Shown here: positions 52,201 to 59,843 of the stretch, one piece after another | Layout of the letters: every line of letters begins with the position of its first letter | How positions within the stretch are numbered: position 1 is the first letter of the stretch | Assembly: GCF_040649515.1 (NCBI RefSeq) | Contig: NZ_JBEZFP010000005.1 | Location: 67,778-131,777, forward strand | Direction of reading: 5' to 3' | From: Yinghuangia elevatio | GTDB taxonomy: Bacteria; Actinomycetota; Actinomycetes; Streptomycetales; Streptomycetaceae | Length of the DNA stretch: 64,000 bases | Program-made: the position numbers and the translations under genes | The notes under the pieces: generated by a model | Databases searched by the model: none | Told to the model about the DNA's origin: nothing | Seen by the model: the letters and a program-made list of their open reading frames with translations, nothing else

Positions 52201-53681
52201 CCGGGCCGGGTGTGGACGCCCTCGTCCACCTCGGGGCCCTGCGTACCGACGAAGTCCCCGTGATTCTGGATGACTTCGCCTTGCTGCGGGACGCGCTGGA
52301 GGGAGGTGCGACGCACCTGCTGCTGGCCACCGGCTGGGGCGGCACCTTCGGCCGGGCCGGGGCGGAAGGCGGCGCCTCGGACGCGGCGTGCGCCGGGATC
52401 GGGCTGGCCGGGTTCGGGCGTACCGCCGCCCAGGAGTACCCGGAAGCGGTCGTCCGCGTCGTCGACGTGGACGCCAAGGACGAGCCCGACCTGATCGCCC
52501 GGCAACTCCTGGCGATGCTCGCCGAGTCGCCGACGCCGGAGGCCCCTGTCGTCGTCGGCCTGCCCGCGGGGGCGCAGGCGGTGAACGGCTCCGATGCCGC
52601 TCGCGCCATGACGCGGCACACGCTCGCGGTACGCCCGGCTCCGCTCGCCGACGCCGACACCGTTCCGCCGGTCCTCACACGGGACTCCGTGGTGCTGCTG
52701 ACCGGTGGCGCCCGCGGCATCACCGCCCGCGTTGCGGTCGGCCTTGCGGCGGCGTACGGCTGTCACATCGAACTCGTCGGCCGGACCGCCGACGCCGGCC
52801 CGGAGGACCCGGCCGTCGCCGGGGCCGCCGACCGGGCCGAACTGCGTGCGGCGCTCGTCGCGGCCGGGATGCGCAAGCCCGCCGAGATCGAGGCGGAGGC
52901 GACGCGGATCCTGGCCCGTCGCGAGGTCCGGGCGACGCTGGATGCCCTCGCCGGGGTGGCCGCGTCCGTCCGGGTGCACGCCGCGGACGTGCGCGACGCC
53001 GCCGCGGTGCGGGCCGTCGTGGACGATGTGTACGCCCGGCACGGCCGCCTCGACGGCGTGGTGCACGGCGCCGGGGTGCTCGACGACCGGCTGCTGAAGG
53101 ACAAGTCGGAGGAGGCGTTCGCCCGGGTCTTCACGACCAAGGTCGTCGGCGCGCGCGGCCTGGCCGATGCGCTCCGCTCCCACGCCCCGTACGGACGCCC
53201 GAGGTTCCTGGTGCTGTTCGGCAGCGTCGCCGGGGTCTTCGGGAACCGGGGGCAAGCGGACTACGCGGCGGCCAACGACGCCCTGGACGCACTCGCACAC
53301 CTGTGGCACCGCTCGGTGGGCGCGGAACTGACGGGCGCGGTCGGCACGGACGCGATCCGCACCGACGCCCTCGACAGGGACGCATTCAGCAGGGGCGGGA
53401 TCGGCACCGAAGCCGTCGCCGACCGCGTGCTGAGTCTCGACTGGGGGCCGTGGGCGGCCGAGGGGGGCGGCATGGTCACCGCCGAACTGGAGCGCCACTA
53501 CGAGCGTCTGGGGATGCCGCTGATCGCCCCGGACGCCGGGGTCGCGGCGATGCTCGCGGAACTCTCGTCCGGCGGCGTGGCCCAGGCGGTCTACCTGTGT
53601 CCGCCGCGCGACGGCGGGGTCGCGCACGAGGCGGCCGACGTCCCGGCGGCGTACGGCGAAGGCTCGGAGGCCCTGCGATGA
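46230..53681 (+). CDS. PUFA-synthase-like polyketide synthase: NPD-NPD-KS-AT-ACP-KR
   Basis: 2483 aa from ATG 46230. Two tandem FMN-barrel/2-nitropropane-dioxygenase (PfaD-like) regions: ~1-250 (PVWAKGGIGTHTAAAAIAGGATGV) and ~305-620 (VVQGPMTRVSDRAAFADEV, FEGLECGGHVGP, LLFAGGIHDARSAAMA). KS ~663-1110, triad Cys853, His988, His1028. AT ~1226-1535 with Ser1320 in GHSYG. One ACP with Ser1748 in LSVDSIKR, the PUFA-type signature. KR ~2158-2440 with GGARGIT and Tyr2345. Ala/Pro/Gly linkers contain a (GS)5 run and a 10-codon direct repeat. Together it can extend a chain, reduce the beta-keto group, and by the PfaD-like part perhaps the enoyl bond. No ER or DH elsewhere in this protein; DH is in the next. 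Confidence 0.92.
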   Translation: MASETLRRDLVLAIGPFEEPNGPLAVAAHRAGALGVVDLGRDRAAALSALAEVVRRPDRSFGVRVPVGCPVAPTELPDPTDVVVLAHGAPWRVADAGPDRRVLVEVTSPAEARTAAAEGAYGVVAVGHEAGGRVGDLTTFVLLQHLLADPELRLPVWAKGGIGTHTAAAAIAGGATGVVLDTQLALLAESAPCLPDPVAAALRSMDGGETVVLEGHRVYTRPDLPLRQLADAAAAFGGVGSAFGARGLDRQLLPVGQDGALARRFAERYGTTGRAVRAVRSAVTAALAAAVRHRPLLPGSDGDLPVVQGPMTRVSDRAAFADEVSAGGGLPFLALALMDGAATRALLEETAERLDGRRWGVGLLGFAPAELRDEQLAAVAAVRPPFALIAGGRPDQAAPLEAAGIHTYLHVPSPGLLDQFLRAGARRFVFEGLECGGHVGPRASFPLWESQLDLLLAHARRHGGAADLDLLFAGGIHDARSAAMAAAAAAPLVELGARMGVLMGTAYLFTREAVAAGAILPGFQEAAVACEATELLQTAPGHATRCAGTPFVSAFAEARAALEARGVPARDMWAELEELNLGRLRIASKGVVRGERGLASVDAETQRREGMFMLGQVAALRSAATTVADLHAEVTEGATAHLADRAAALGIIEEEPVAEAEPVDVAIVGMACVLPGAADLAAFWRNVLLGADAVTEVPRERWDPDLYFDPDAVRDPVGRTPSKWGGFVPPIPFDAPAYGIPPASLAAIEPAQLLALHVASRALDDAGYGGGREFDRGRTSVVFGAEAGTDLAGAYGFRSLYPAYFGDLPPDLDAQLPRPTEDSFPGVLANVIAGRIANRLDLGGVNYTVDAACAASLAALDLACKELVQGSSDVVLCGGVDTHNGINDYLMFSSVHALSPSGRCATFDASADGIALGEGAACLVLKRLADAERDGDRVYAVVKGVGGSSDGRSLGLTAPRPEGQRRALERAYARAGVSPAEIGLVEAHGTGTVVGDRAELETLTEVFTAHGAEPGGCALGSVKSQIGHTKCAAGLAGLIKAALALHHGVRPPTLHVREPNAAWDARTSPFFFDGQARPWSERDPARRRAGVSAFGFGGTNFHAVLAGHAAPERECGLVGSGSGSGSGSAMTEWPAELFCFAGADHAAAVRAIDAMVALLDERVPRTLRGLAALAAESVAAAGAPVQVALVAADPEDLRVKLGRARDGADDPAGEVFRRRDDLAPGRVAFLYPGQGSQRPGMLADLFVAFPGLHDVLAEAPEPTVRAMFPPTAFGAEAREAAHLRITDTRTAQPALGVAAVAVTRVLDRLGVRPDLAGGHSYGELAALWAAGAFDSATLLRLSAARAEAILGAAGSDPGAMAAVNAPADRLAPVLTLLNLNHNLSPGGNGTGPRLGVVAANMNTPSQTVISGPTPALEAAVAALEAEGVQVRRLPVACAFHSAVVAGASAELGRTLAALPVSAPGFPVWSNGTAAAYPQDPDAVRALLARQVAEPVRFVEQIEAMYAAGARTFVEAGPGRALTGMVRAILGDRPHTAVACDVPGESGLRRLLAACAELAVTGVPVALGELTRGRVTAADTHPAPLPAWQVDGHLVRTADGNPVAGGLRPAEPVAPPVVVQATGSAAGAATPDPRETAVLEYLAGARELVAAQRDVLLGFLGAEPQSWAAPARLSTGTSAAAPVTSADAVIASAPSVPDPVLQSAPAPVELLDAERALDAVLDVIGTRTGYPRDMLDTGLDLEADLSVDSIKRTEIIGELAVRLDMLDESLVERLARVKTISAIVEGLLEHAGAGAPGASGPPDTAQSDGAPADAPAAHGTDLSGAPVHEAPVHEVAGREAAVHEVAGREAVRREAVGHEEAVQDRSFATPAVASASPAAPATTSRWFAGTRTGADSGPRATADGGPRTRAFGGVPSDGGRDSHADDGVPVRHVVEVVEYVAAAPDAEHIAAAVAGRSVVLLADAHGIALALADRLERLGAVVWIAEPGQALPGPGVDALVHLGALRTDEVPVILDDFALLRDALEGGATHLLLATGWGGTFGRAGAEGGASDAACAGIGLAGFGRTAAQEYPEAVVRVVDVDAKDEPDLIARQLLAMLAESPTPEAPVVVGLPAGAQAVNGSDAARAMTRHTLAVRPAPLADADTVPPVLTRDSVVLLTGGARGITARVAVGLAAAYGCHIELVGRTADAGPEDPAVAGAADRAELRAALVAAGMRKPAEIEAEATRILARREVRATLDALAGVAASVRVHAADVRDAAAVRAVVDDVYARHGRLDGVVHGAGVLDDRLLKDKSEEAFARVFTTKVVGARGLADALRSHAPYGRPRFLVLFGSVAGVFGNRGQADYAAANDALDALAHLWHRSVGAELTGAVGTDAIRTDALDRDAFSRGGIGTEAVADRVLSLDWGPWAAEGGGMVTAELERHYERLGMPLIAPDAGVAAMLAELSSGGVAQAVYLCPPRDGGVAHEAADVPAAYGEGSEALR
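49584..49613. repeat. GGTTCC hexamer x5 within the KS-AT linker
   Basis: Five exact GGTTCC units encode a (Gly-Ser)5 hinge just after the KS domain. Copy number change would alter linker length without a frameshift. Confidence 0.9.
51719..51777. repeat. In-frame 30-bp direct repeat in the ACP-KR linker
   Basis: The sequence GGTCCACGAAGTAGCTGGGC... (29 bp identical) occurs at 51719-51747 and 51749-51777, giving repeated VHEVAGREA in the protein. Length-variable linker repeat. Confidence 0.88.
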
Positions 53682-53749
53682 AGCGGTACTTCGACCTTGG
53701 TCGACTTCGCGGGGACGAGTGCCGCGGATGTGCGCGGGGTGCCGCATGA
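53678..53749 (+). CDS. Possible 23-aa coupled mini-gene between the two PKS genes
   Basis: ATG at 53678 overlaps the PKS-1 stop (ATGA), and its own TGA (53747-53749) overlaps the ATG of PKS-2 (ATGA). The encoded peptide begins MKRYFDLGRLRGDEC and has a CRGC pair near the end. It has no recognisable domain. It may be a real small peptide, or only a translational bridge carrying ribosomes from one giant gene to the next. Confidence 0.35.
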   Translation: MKRYFDLGRLRGDECRGCARGAA

Positions 53750-56700
53750 GCAACGGCCGGACCCGCGACGAAGGACCGAAGCCCACCGACGCGGCGATCG
53801 TCGGCATCGGTGCGGTGTTCCCGTCCGCCCCGGACGCGCCCTCGTTCTGGGCGAACATCGAGAAGGGCGTGGACGCCATCACCGACGTCCCGCCGAACCG
53901 CTGGGATCCCGAGGTGTACTTCGCGCCCGACGCGGCGGTCGGACCGGTGCACGCCGACCGGTTCTACTGCCGGCGCGGCGGATTCGTCGACGACTACGCG
54001 ACGTTCGACCCGACCCGCTTCGGCATCATGCCGTCGGCGGTGGACGGCGCGGAGCCCGACCAGCTGCTCGCGCTGCGTACCACCGCCGAGGCCGTCGCGG
54101 ACGCGGGCGGTGAGGCGCGGCTCCCCGACCGCGACCGGATCGGCGTGGTGTTCGGACGCGGGGGCTACATGGGGGTCGCCACCGCACGGCTGGACCAACG
54201 GGTGCGTACCGCACACCAGTTGGTGTCCGTACTGCGGCAGGTGGCTCCGGAGTTCGACGACGCCCGGCTGGCGGCCGTCCGCGAGGCGTTCCAGGCGGCA
54301 CTGGGACCGGAACGCCCGGAGTCCTCGATCGGGTTGGTGCCGAGCTTCACGGCGTCGCGGATCGCGAACCGGCTGGACCTCGGCGGGCCGGCGTACACGG
54401 TGGACGCGGCCTGCGCGACATCGCTGCTCGCGGTCGACCACGCGGTGGCCGAACTCGCCTCGGGGCGCTGCGACGCCGTCATCGCGGGTTCGGTGCACCA
54501 CTGCCACATCGCGACGTTGTGGAGCGTCTTCACCCAACTGCGGGCGCTCAGCCCGGCGATGCGCATCCGCCCGTTCGACAGGGCGGCCGACGGCACGCTG
54601 ATCTCCGAGGGCACCGGCGCCGTGGTGCTGAAGCGCCTCGCCGACGCGCGGCGCGACGGCGACCGGGTGTACGCGGTGGTGCGCGGCGTCGGCGTGGCCA
54701 GCGACGGCCGGGCGGCCAGTCTGATGAGCCCGCTCGCGGACGGCCAGGTCCGGGCACTGGAACGCGCCTGGCGCGCGGCCGGACTCGATCCGACGTCACC
54801 CGGCGCGCTCGGGCTGCTGGAGGCGCACGGCACGGGTACGCCGCTGGGCGACGAGGTCGAACTCGAGACCCTGGCACGCGTTTTCCGGGCCGACGGTCCG
54901 AGCGTCGTCCTGGGGTCGGTCAAGTCGATGATCGGCCATGCGATGCAGGCAAGCGGCATGGCCGGATTGCTGAAGGCCGTGTACGCGGTGCATCACGCGA
55001 CGCTGCCGCCGACCCTGCACGTGGACGACCCGCACCCGGGCCTGGCCCGGACCCGGATGCGCACGATCGACGAGGCCGAGCCGTGGCCCGAGGCCGCGGG
55101 CACGGTACGCCGGGCGGGGGTGAACGCCTTCGGCTTCGGCGGGGTCAACACCCACGTGATCGTGGAGGAACCGCCCGCGAGCAGGGCGGCCGCATTCCCG
55201 ACCACCGCCCTGTCGCCGTCCCTGACGCAGGCCGCGTCCCCCTCCCGGACCCCGGCGCCCGGGAGCCCTGGGGCGTTGCGGCACTCCGAGGCGAGGGCGG
55301 CGGGGAAGGGCGCGCCGACGCTTCCGGCAGTACCGGGGACTCCGGGAACCCCAGGGATTCCGGGGAGTTCCCGCCTGGTCACCTTCGCCGCCGCCGACCT
55401 CGGCGGACTGTCCGACCTGCTTGACGACTTCAGCGCGCAGATCGCCGGCGGAACGGTGTCCGGGCCGACCGGCGACAGCCTCGCGGGCGATTCCCCCGGG
55501 GGCATTGCCCTCGGCACCGGACCGTGCCGGCTCGCCGTCGTCGACCCGACGCCGCGCCGCCTCGAACTCGCCTCCCGCGTCGTGGTCCGCGGCGAACCCT
55601 GGCGTGGGCGCAGCGACCTGTGGTTCACGCCGCGGCCGCTGCTGGGCGCCGGCGCTGCGGGCGGCCACGGACCGGACGGGCAGCCGGGGAAGGTCGCGTT
55701 CCTGTTCCCGGGCCTGGAGCCGGAGACGCAGCCGCCGCTGCACGACGTGGCCGACGCGTTCGGCCTCCCCCGCCTCGCCGAGCACGACACGGACGAGATC
55801 GTGGGCCGTGCGCTGGACGCGCTGGGCAGCGGACGCGTCGTGTCGGCCGCCCTCGAACGGCTCGGTGTGCGGGCCGACATGCTCGCCGGACACAGCCTGG
55901 GCGAGTGGACGGCCATGGTCGTCGCGGGGATGTACCCCACTGCCGCCGTCGACGTGTTCCTGGACTCGCTGCGCCCGGGGGCGCTGGCCGTACCCGACCT
56001 GGTGTACGCGGCGGTGGCCTGCGGCGCGGCGCGGGCGAGTGCCGCCTGCGAGGCGGTGGGCGGCGCGGTGGTCTCGCACGAGAACTGCCCGCACCAGTGC
56101 GTCGTGTGCGGGCCCGCGGATGCCGTCCGCCGCGTGCTCGACCGGCTGCGGACCGACGGTGTACTCGGTCAGGAACTACCGTTCCGGTCCGGGTTCCACA
56201 CACCGATGTGGGAGCCGTACCTCGATCAGGTACGGGACGCGTTCGGACGCCTTCCGCTGCGCAACGCCCGGGTTCCGGTGTGGTCCGCGACGAGTGTCGC
56301 GCCCTACCCCGACGAGCCCTCCGAGGTCCGCGAACTGACGATCCGGCACCTCCTGGAGCCGGTGCGGTTCGGGGCGTTGGTGGAAGGCATGTACGAGGCC
56401 GGCGCCCGCGCCTTCGTCCAGGTCGGCGCGGGGAGCCTCGGCGGTTTCGTGGACGACACGCTGCGCGGTGCGGACGTCCTGACCATCGCGGCGCACAGCA
56501 CCCGGCATCCGGGCCTCTCGGGACTGCTGCGTGTCCGGGCCGCCCTGTGGGTGGAAGGCCGCGAGGCCGTTCGGGCGGCGGAACCCGAACCGGCGCGCCG
56601 GACGGGGCCGACCGTACGCCTCGATCTCGGTTCGCCCATCGTCCTCCTGGACGCGGCAGACGTACCGAGTGGGCGATCTGCGCGTCCGGCACCGGAGTTG

Positions 56701-58527
56701 ACCCGGGATCAGGCCGCCGACCCGGTGCTGGCCGCCTTCGCGGCCGTCCTCGACGAGGCCGGCGACGCACTCACGCGGACGGCGGGCGCCTGGCGGCACG
56801 CCGCGACCGCGGCGCCTGCCGTACCCGTCGCGGCCCCGGTCGGGCCCCAATCCCAGCCCCGGCCCCGGCCCCGGCCCCAGCCCCAGCCCCAGCCCCAGCG
56901 CGATTCTCGTCCCCAACAGCGCTCACACATCAGGGAGTTCTCGCTGCGCAGCCTGCCCTTCGTCGCCGACCACTGCATCTACGAGCAGCACGACGAGTGG
57001 CCCGAGGACTCGGACCGCTTTCCGGTCGTGCCGATGACCACCCTCCTCCACCTCACGGGTGAAGCCGCCCGCGCTCTGGTGCCGGGCCGCGTGGTCGCCG
57101 GATTCCAGGAAGTCCGGGCACTGCGCTGGCTCCCGGTGGCGCCCGCGACCAACGCCGAGGTGTCCGCGACCCGCTTGGACGCCGACCGCGTCCGGGTGGA
57201 GATCGCCGGGTTCACCTCCACGGTCGTACGCCTCGCCGAGAGCCACCCGCAACCCGTCACCCCCGACCCGACCCCGCTCACCGGCGAACGCCCCCCACCC
57301 GTCCGGGCCGCCGCTTTGTACTCCGACCGCTGGATGTTCCACGGTCCCGGATTCGCGGGTGTGGACGAGGTCAGCGCCGTCGCCGACGACGGAATCCGGG
57401 GAGTGCTGCGCAGCCTTCCCGCACCGGGGGCGCTGCTCGACGCGGCAGGCCAGCTCTTCGGGCACTGGATGCAGTTGAGCCTCCCCACCGACCGTCTCGT
57501 CTTCCCGGTCTCGGTCGAGGAGGTGCGACTGTTCGGGCCGCCGCCGCGCACCGGCGACCGCCTCCTCGCAACCGCGCGGATCCGGCAGGTGACCGCGACG
57601 ACGGTGCGCGGCGACGTCGAACTGTGCGACGCCCGCGAAGGTTTGGTGCGCGCGCAGCTGCTCGGATGGACGTACCGCCGCTTCGCGGCCGACGAGCGTG
57701 TGTGGCCGATGAAGTTCACGCCGCACACCACCGGCGTCGGCGAGCCGCAGCCCGAAGGCTGGTGCCTGGTGCGGACGCGCTGGCCGGACGCCGCCTCGCA
57801 GGAACTGGTCATGCGCCGATACCTGGGCGCCGACGAACGCGAGGAGTTCGCGACCCGGCAACCGCGCACCCGGTCGGGGTGGCTGCTCGGTCGCATCGCC
57901 GCCAAGGACGCCGTACGCCGCTTCCTGTGGGCGCGCGGTGAAGGCCCCATCTACCCGGCCGAGATCCGCGTGTCGAACGACGGCGAGGGCCGTCCGCTGG
58001 CGGAACGCGTCGCGGTGGGCGCGGAGTTCCCGGCCCGGCACGCCGGCGTCCATGTGTCGCTCGCGCACAAGCACCGCCTCGCGGTGGCCCTCGCGGACCG
58101 GGTCCCGGTCGGCATCGACATCGAGTCGTTGGCCGAACGCCCCGAGTCCCTGGAGCGGGTCGCGCTCGCCCCGACCGAGCGCGACCTGCTCGACCGGCTC
58201 GCCGCAGGGGACCCCGAAAGCCGCAGCGAGTGGCTGGTGCGCTTCTGGTGTGCCAAGGAGGCCGCCGGCAAGGCGGCCGGCACCGGCCTGGCCGGCCGCC
58301 CGGCGGACCTGCAAGTCGTCGGGGTCGCCGAGGACCGCCTCGTCGTGGAGAGCCGCCCGCTCGCCGCGAACCGGGCTCCGGCGGAGGGCCCCATGCCCGC
58401 CGAGGGCCGCGCCGGCGGACGGCACGTGGTCCGCACGCGGATCGTCGCCGACGCCGACGAGCGCTACGTCGTCGCCTGGACCGTCTCGCACAACCCCGTC
58501 CCCTCAAGCCCTGTGGAGTCGCCGTGA
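53746..58527 (+). CDS. PUFA/hglE-like polyketide synthase: KS-AT-DH-PPTase
   Basis: 1593 aa from ATG 53746 (GTG 53719 in frame is an alternative). KS ~15-475: Cys223 in DAACATSL, His361 in EAHGTGT and His398 in IGHAMQ, all intact. AT-like ~649-950 with Ser717 in GHSLGEW, but AFLFPGLEPE in place of PGQGSQ. Linker with GTPGTPGIPG and a Pro-Gln/Pro-Arg hexamer-repeat stretch (~1035-1055). DH-like hotdog region ~1065-1330 (His1076 in FVADHCIY; LLDAAGQLFGHW). C-terminal Sfp-type phosphopantetheinyl transferase ~1345-1590: VGIDIES (~1456), WCAKEAAGKA (~1502). A PPTase in cis would activate this cluster's ACPs. Stop overlaps the ACP start (GTGA). Confidence 0.9.
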   Translation: MSNGRTRDEGPKPTDAAIVGIGAVFPSAPDAPSFWANIEKGVDAITDVPPNRWDPEVYFAPDAAVGPVHADRFYCRRGGFVDDYATFDPTRFGIMPSAVDGAEPDQLLALRTTAEAVADAGGEARLPDRDRIGVVFGRGGYMGVATARLDQRVRTAHQLVSVLRQVAPEFDDARLAAVREAFQAALGPERPESSIGLVPSFTASRIANRLDLGGPAYTVDAACATSLLAVDHAVAELASGRCDAVIAGSVHHCHIATLWSVFTQLRALSPAMRIRPFDRAADGTLISEGTGAVVLKRLADARRDGDRVYAVVRGVGVASDGRAASLMSPLADGQVRALERAWRAAGLDPTSPGALGLLEAHGTGTPLGDEVELETLARVFRADGPSVVLGSVKSMIGHAMQASGMAGLLKAVYAVHHATLPPTLHVDDPHPGLARTRMRTIDEAEPWPEAAGTVRRAGVNAFGFGGVNTHVIVEEPPASRAAAFPTTALSPSLTQAASPSRTPAPGSPGALRHSEARAAGKGAPTLPAVPGTPGTPGIPGSSRLVTFAAADLGGLSDLLDDFSAQIAGGTVSGPTGDSLAGDSPGGIALGTGPCRLAVVDPTPRRLELASRVVVRGEPWRGRSDLWFTPRPLLGAGAAGGHGPDGQPGKVAFLFPGLEPETQPPLHDVADAFGLPRLAEHDTDEIVGRALDALGSGRVVSAALERLGVRADMLAGHSLGEWTAMVVAGMYPTAAVDVFLDSLRPGALAVPDLVYAAVACGAARASAACEAVGGAVVSHENCPHQCVVCGPADAVRRVLDRLRTDGVLGQELPFRSGFHTPMWEPYLDQVRDAFGRLPLRNARVPVWSATSVAPYPDEPSEVRELTIRHLLEPVRFGALVEGMYEAGARAFVQVGAGSLGGFVDDTLRGADVLTIAAHSTRHPGLSGLLRVRAALWVEGREAVRAAEPEPARRTGPTVRLDLGSPIVLLDAADVPSGRSARPAPELTRDQAADPVLAAFAAVLDEAGDALTRTAGAWRHAATAAPAVPVAAPVGPQSQPRPRPRPQPQPQPQRDSRPQQRSHIREFSLRSLPFVADHCIYEQHDEWPEDSDRFPVVPMTTLLHLTGEAARALVPGRVVAGFQEVRALRWLPVAPATNAEVSATRLDADRVRVEIAGFTSTVVRLAESHPQPVTPDPTPLTGERPPPVRAAALYSDRWMFHGPGFAGVDEVSAVADDGIRGVLRSLPAPGALLDAAGQLFGHWMQLSLPTDRLVFPVSVEEVRLFGPPPRTGDRLLATARIRQVTATTVRGDVELCDAREGLVRAQLLGWTYRRFAADERVWPMKFTPHTTGVGEPQPEGWCLVRTRWPDAASQELVMRRYLGADEREEFATRQPRTRSGWLLGRIAAKDAVRRFLWARGEGPIYPAEIRVSNDGEGRPLAERVAVGAEFPARHAGVHVSLAHKHRLAVALADRVPVGIDIESLAERPESLERVALAPTERDLLDRLAAGDPESRSEWLVRFWCAKEAAGKAAGTGLAGRPADLQVVGVAEDRLVVESRPLAANRAPAEGPMPAEGRAGGRHVVRTRIVADADERYVVAWTVSHNPVPSSPVESP

Positions 58528-58928
58528 GCACGCGAACCGCCGAAGCCCTGGCCGAGACCGGCACCGCACGCGAGACCGAGACCGCGGCCTCGACCGCCAG
58601 CGGAACCCCCGGGGGCGGCACCGCCGCCGACGCGATCCTCGCCGATGTCGTCGGCCTGCTCGTCGAGGTCGTGGGCGACGAGATCCTGGTCGCCACCGCC
58701 ATCGGCCGCGACAGCGCGTTCAACGAGGACCTTGCCGTCGAGAGCATCGAATTCGTGGCGCTCGCCGAGAAGTTGGAGGCCCGGTACGGCGCCCGCGTCG
58801 ACTTCATGGCCTTCCTGTCCGAACTGGAGATGGACGAGATCCTCACGATGACGGTCGGCACCCTCGTCGACCACATCGCCGCCCAACTCGGCGACGAGCG
58901 GCCGGACAACGCCGTCGGGGAGGTGTGA
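58524..58928 (+). CDS. Free-standing acyl carrier protein
   Basis: 134 aa from GTG 58524 overlapping the PKS stop. A ~30-residue Thr/Ala/Gly-rich front precedes a carrier fold: ILADVVGLLVEVVGDEILVATAIGRDSAFNEDLAVESIEFVALAEKLEARYG. Ser74 in VESIEF is the phosphopantetheine site. The long FMAFLSELEMDEILTMTVGTLVDHI end fits helices 3 and 4. Cluster therefore has two carriers: one within PKS-1, one free. Confidence 0.88.
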   Translation: MSTRTAEALAETGTARETETAASTASGTPGGGTAADAILADVVGLLVEVVGDEILVATAIGRDSAFNEDLAVESIEFVALAEKLEARYGARVDFMAFLSELEMDEILTMTVGTLVDHIAAQLGDERPDNAVGEV

Positions 58929-58931
58929 GGG

Positions 58932-59843
58932 GTGGCCGACATCCAGGCGAACGGCCTGCGCTTCCACGTCCAACACCTGCGCGGCGGACGGGCGTCCACC
59001 GACCGGCCGACCGTGGTCCTGCTGCACGGACTGGTCCTCGACAACCTCTCCAGCCTCTACTACACCCTCGCGCCGCCCATCGCGCGCGCCGGCTTCGATG
59101 TACTGCTGTACGACCAGCGCGGTCACGGCATGTCCGACGGCTCGCCGAGCGGCTACGACGTCGACACGGCCGTGGACGACCTGGCCGCGGTGCTGAAGGC
59201 GTGCGGCGTCGCCGGTCCTGTGCACCTGCTCGGGAACAGCTACGGCGGGCTGATCGCGCTGCATGCGGCGTACCTGCACCCGGAGTTGGTGCAGAGTCTG
59301 GTCCTGGTCGAGGGGCAGTGCCTGGACCCCGCGCACAGCGGCCACCTGCCGGGCGCCGAGGGCTACGCGGGCGGCTGGGTCGAGGACGTCGCCAACACAC
59401 TCAACCTCATCGCGCTGGGCCTGGAGTGCAATCCGCTCGGCGGCGACCTCGCCTCGCGCGGCGCGCGCAAGGCCGCGCGGATGCGGGCGGGCGCCGACTC
59501 GCTGCTCAACCGGACCACGCTGATCGAGGACATCTCGACCGTACGGCTGCTCTCTCCCGGCGAGTTGGCGCAGGTGCGCTGCCCGACACTCGCCCTGTTC
59601 GGCTCCGCGTCGAACCTCGTGGCATCCGGGCCGGTGCTGGCGTCCCGGCTGCCGGACTGCACCGTCGAGGTCTTCCCCGGCGCCGCGCACGCGCTGCTGC
59701 GCGACGCACCGAAGGAGTTGCTGGCGTCGGTGCTGCGCTGGTTGGAGGCGCACTCCCCGGGTCGGGCCCGGCACGGGGCTCACCGGGACGTGGGCGGCTA
59801 CGGCAGCCGCGACCCGGGCGCGCGCGGCGAGGGCGCGGCATGA
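58932..59843 (+). CDS. Alpha/beta hydrolase, possible thioesterase
   Basis: 303 aa from GTG 58932 with GGAGGT 7 nt upstream. TVVLLHGLVLDNLSSLYYTLAPPIARAGFDVLLYDQRGHGMSDG (oxyanion strand), GNSYGGLIALHAAYLHPE with nucleophile Ser103, ALFGSASNLVASG for the acid and FPGAAHALLRDAP with the catalytic His. Position after the ACP suggests release of the acyl chain, or hydrolytic editing. Its stop overlaps the glycosyltransferase start (ATGA). Confidence 0.85.
   Translation: MADIQANGLRFHVQHLRGGRASTDRPTVVLLHGLVLDNLSSLYYTLAPPIARAGFDVLLYDQRGHGMSDGSPSGYDVDTAVDDLAAVLKACGVAGPVHLLGNSYGGLIALHAAYLHPELVQSLVLVEGQCLDPAHSGHLPGAEGYAGGWVEDVANTLNLIALGLECNPLGGDLASRGARKAARMRAGADSLLNRTTLIEDISTVRLLSPGELAQVRCPTLALFGSASNLVASGPVLASRLPDCTVEVFPGAAHALLRDAPKELLASVLRWLEAHSPGRARHGAHRDVGGYGSRDPGARGEGAA

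Noticed and set aside
47466..53882. Very long open frame antisense to the first PKS gene (over 2100 codons)
   Set aside because: Shadow frame from high third-position GC; its sequence is His/Arg/Gly-rich with no domains, while the sense frame has complete catalytic motifs.
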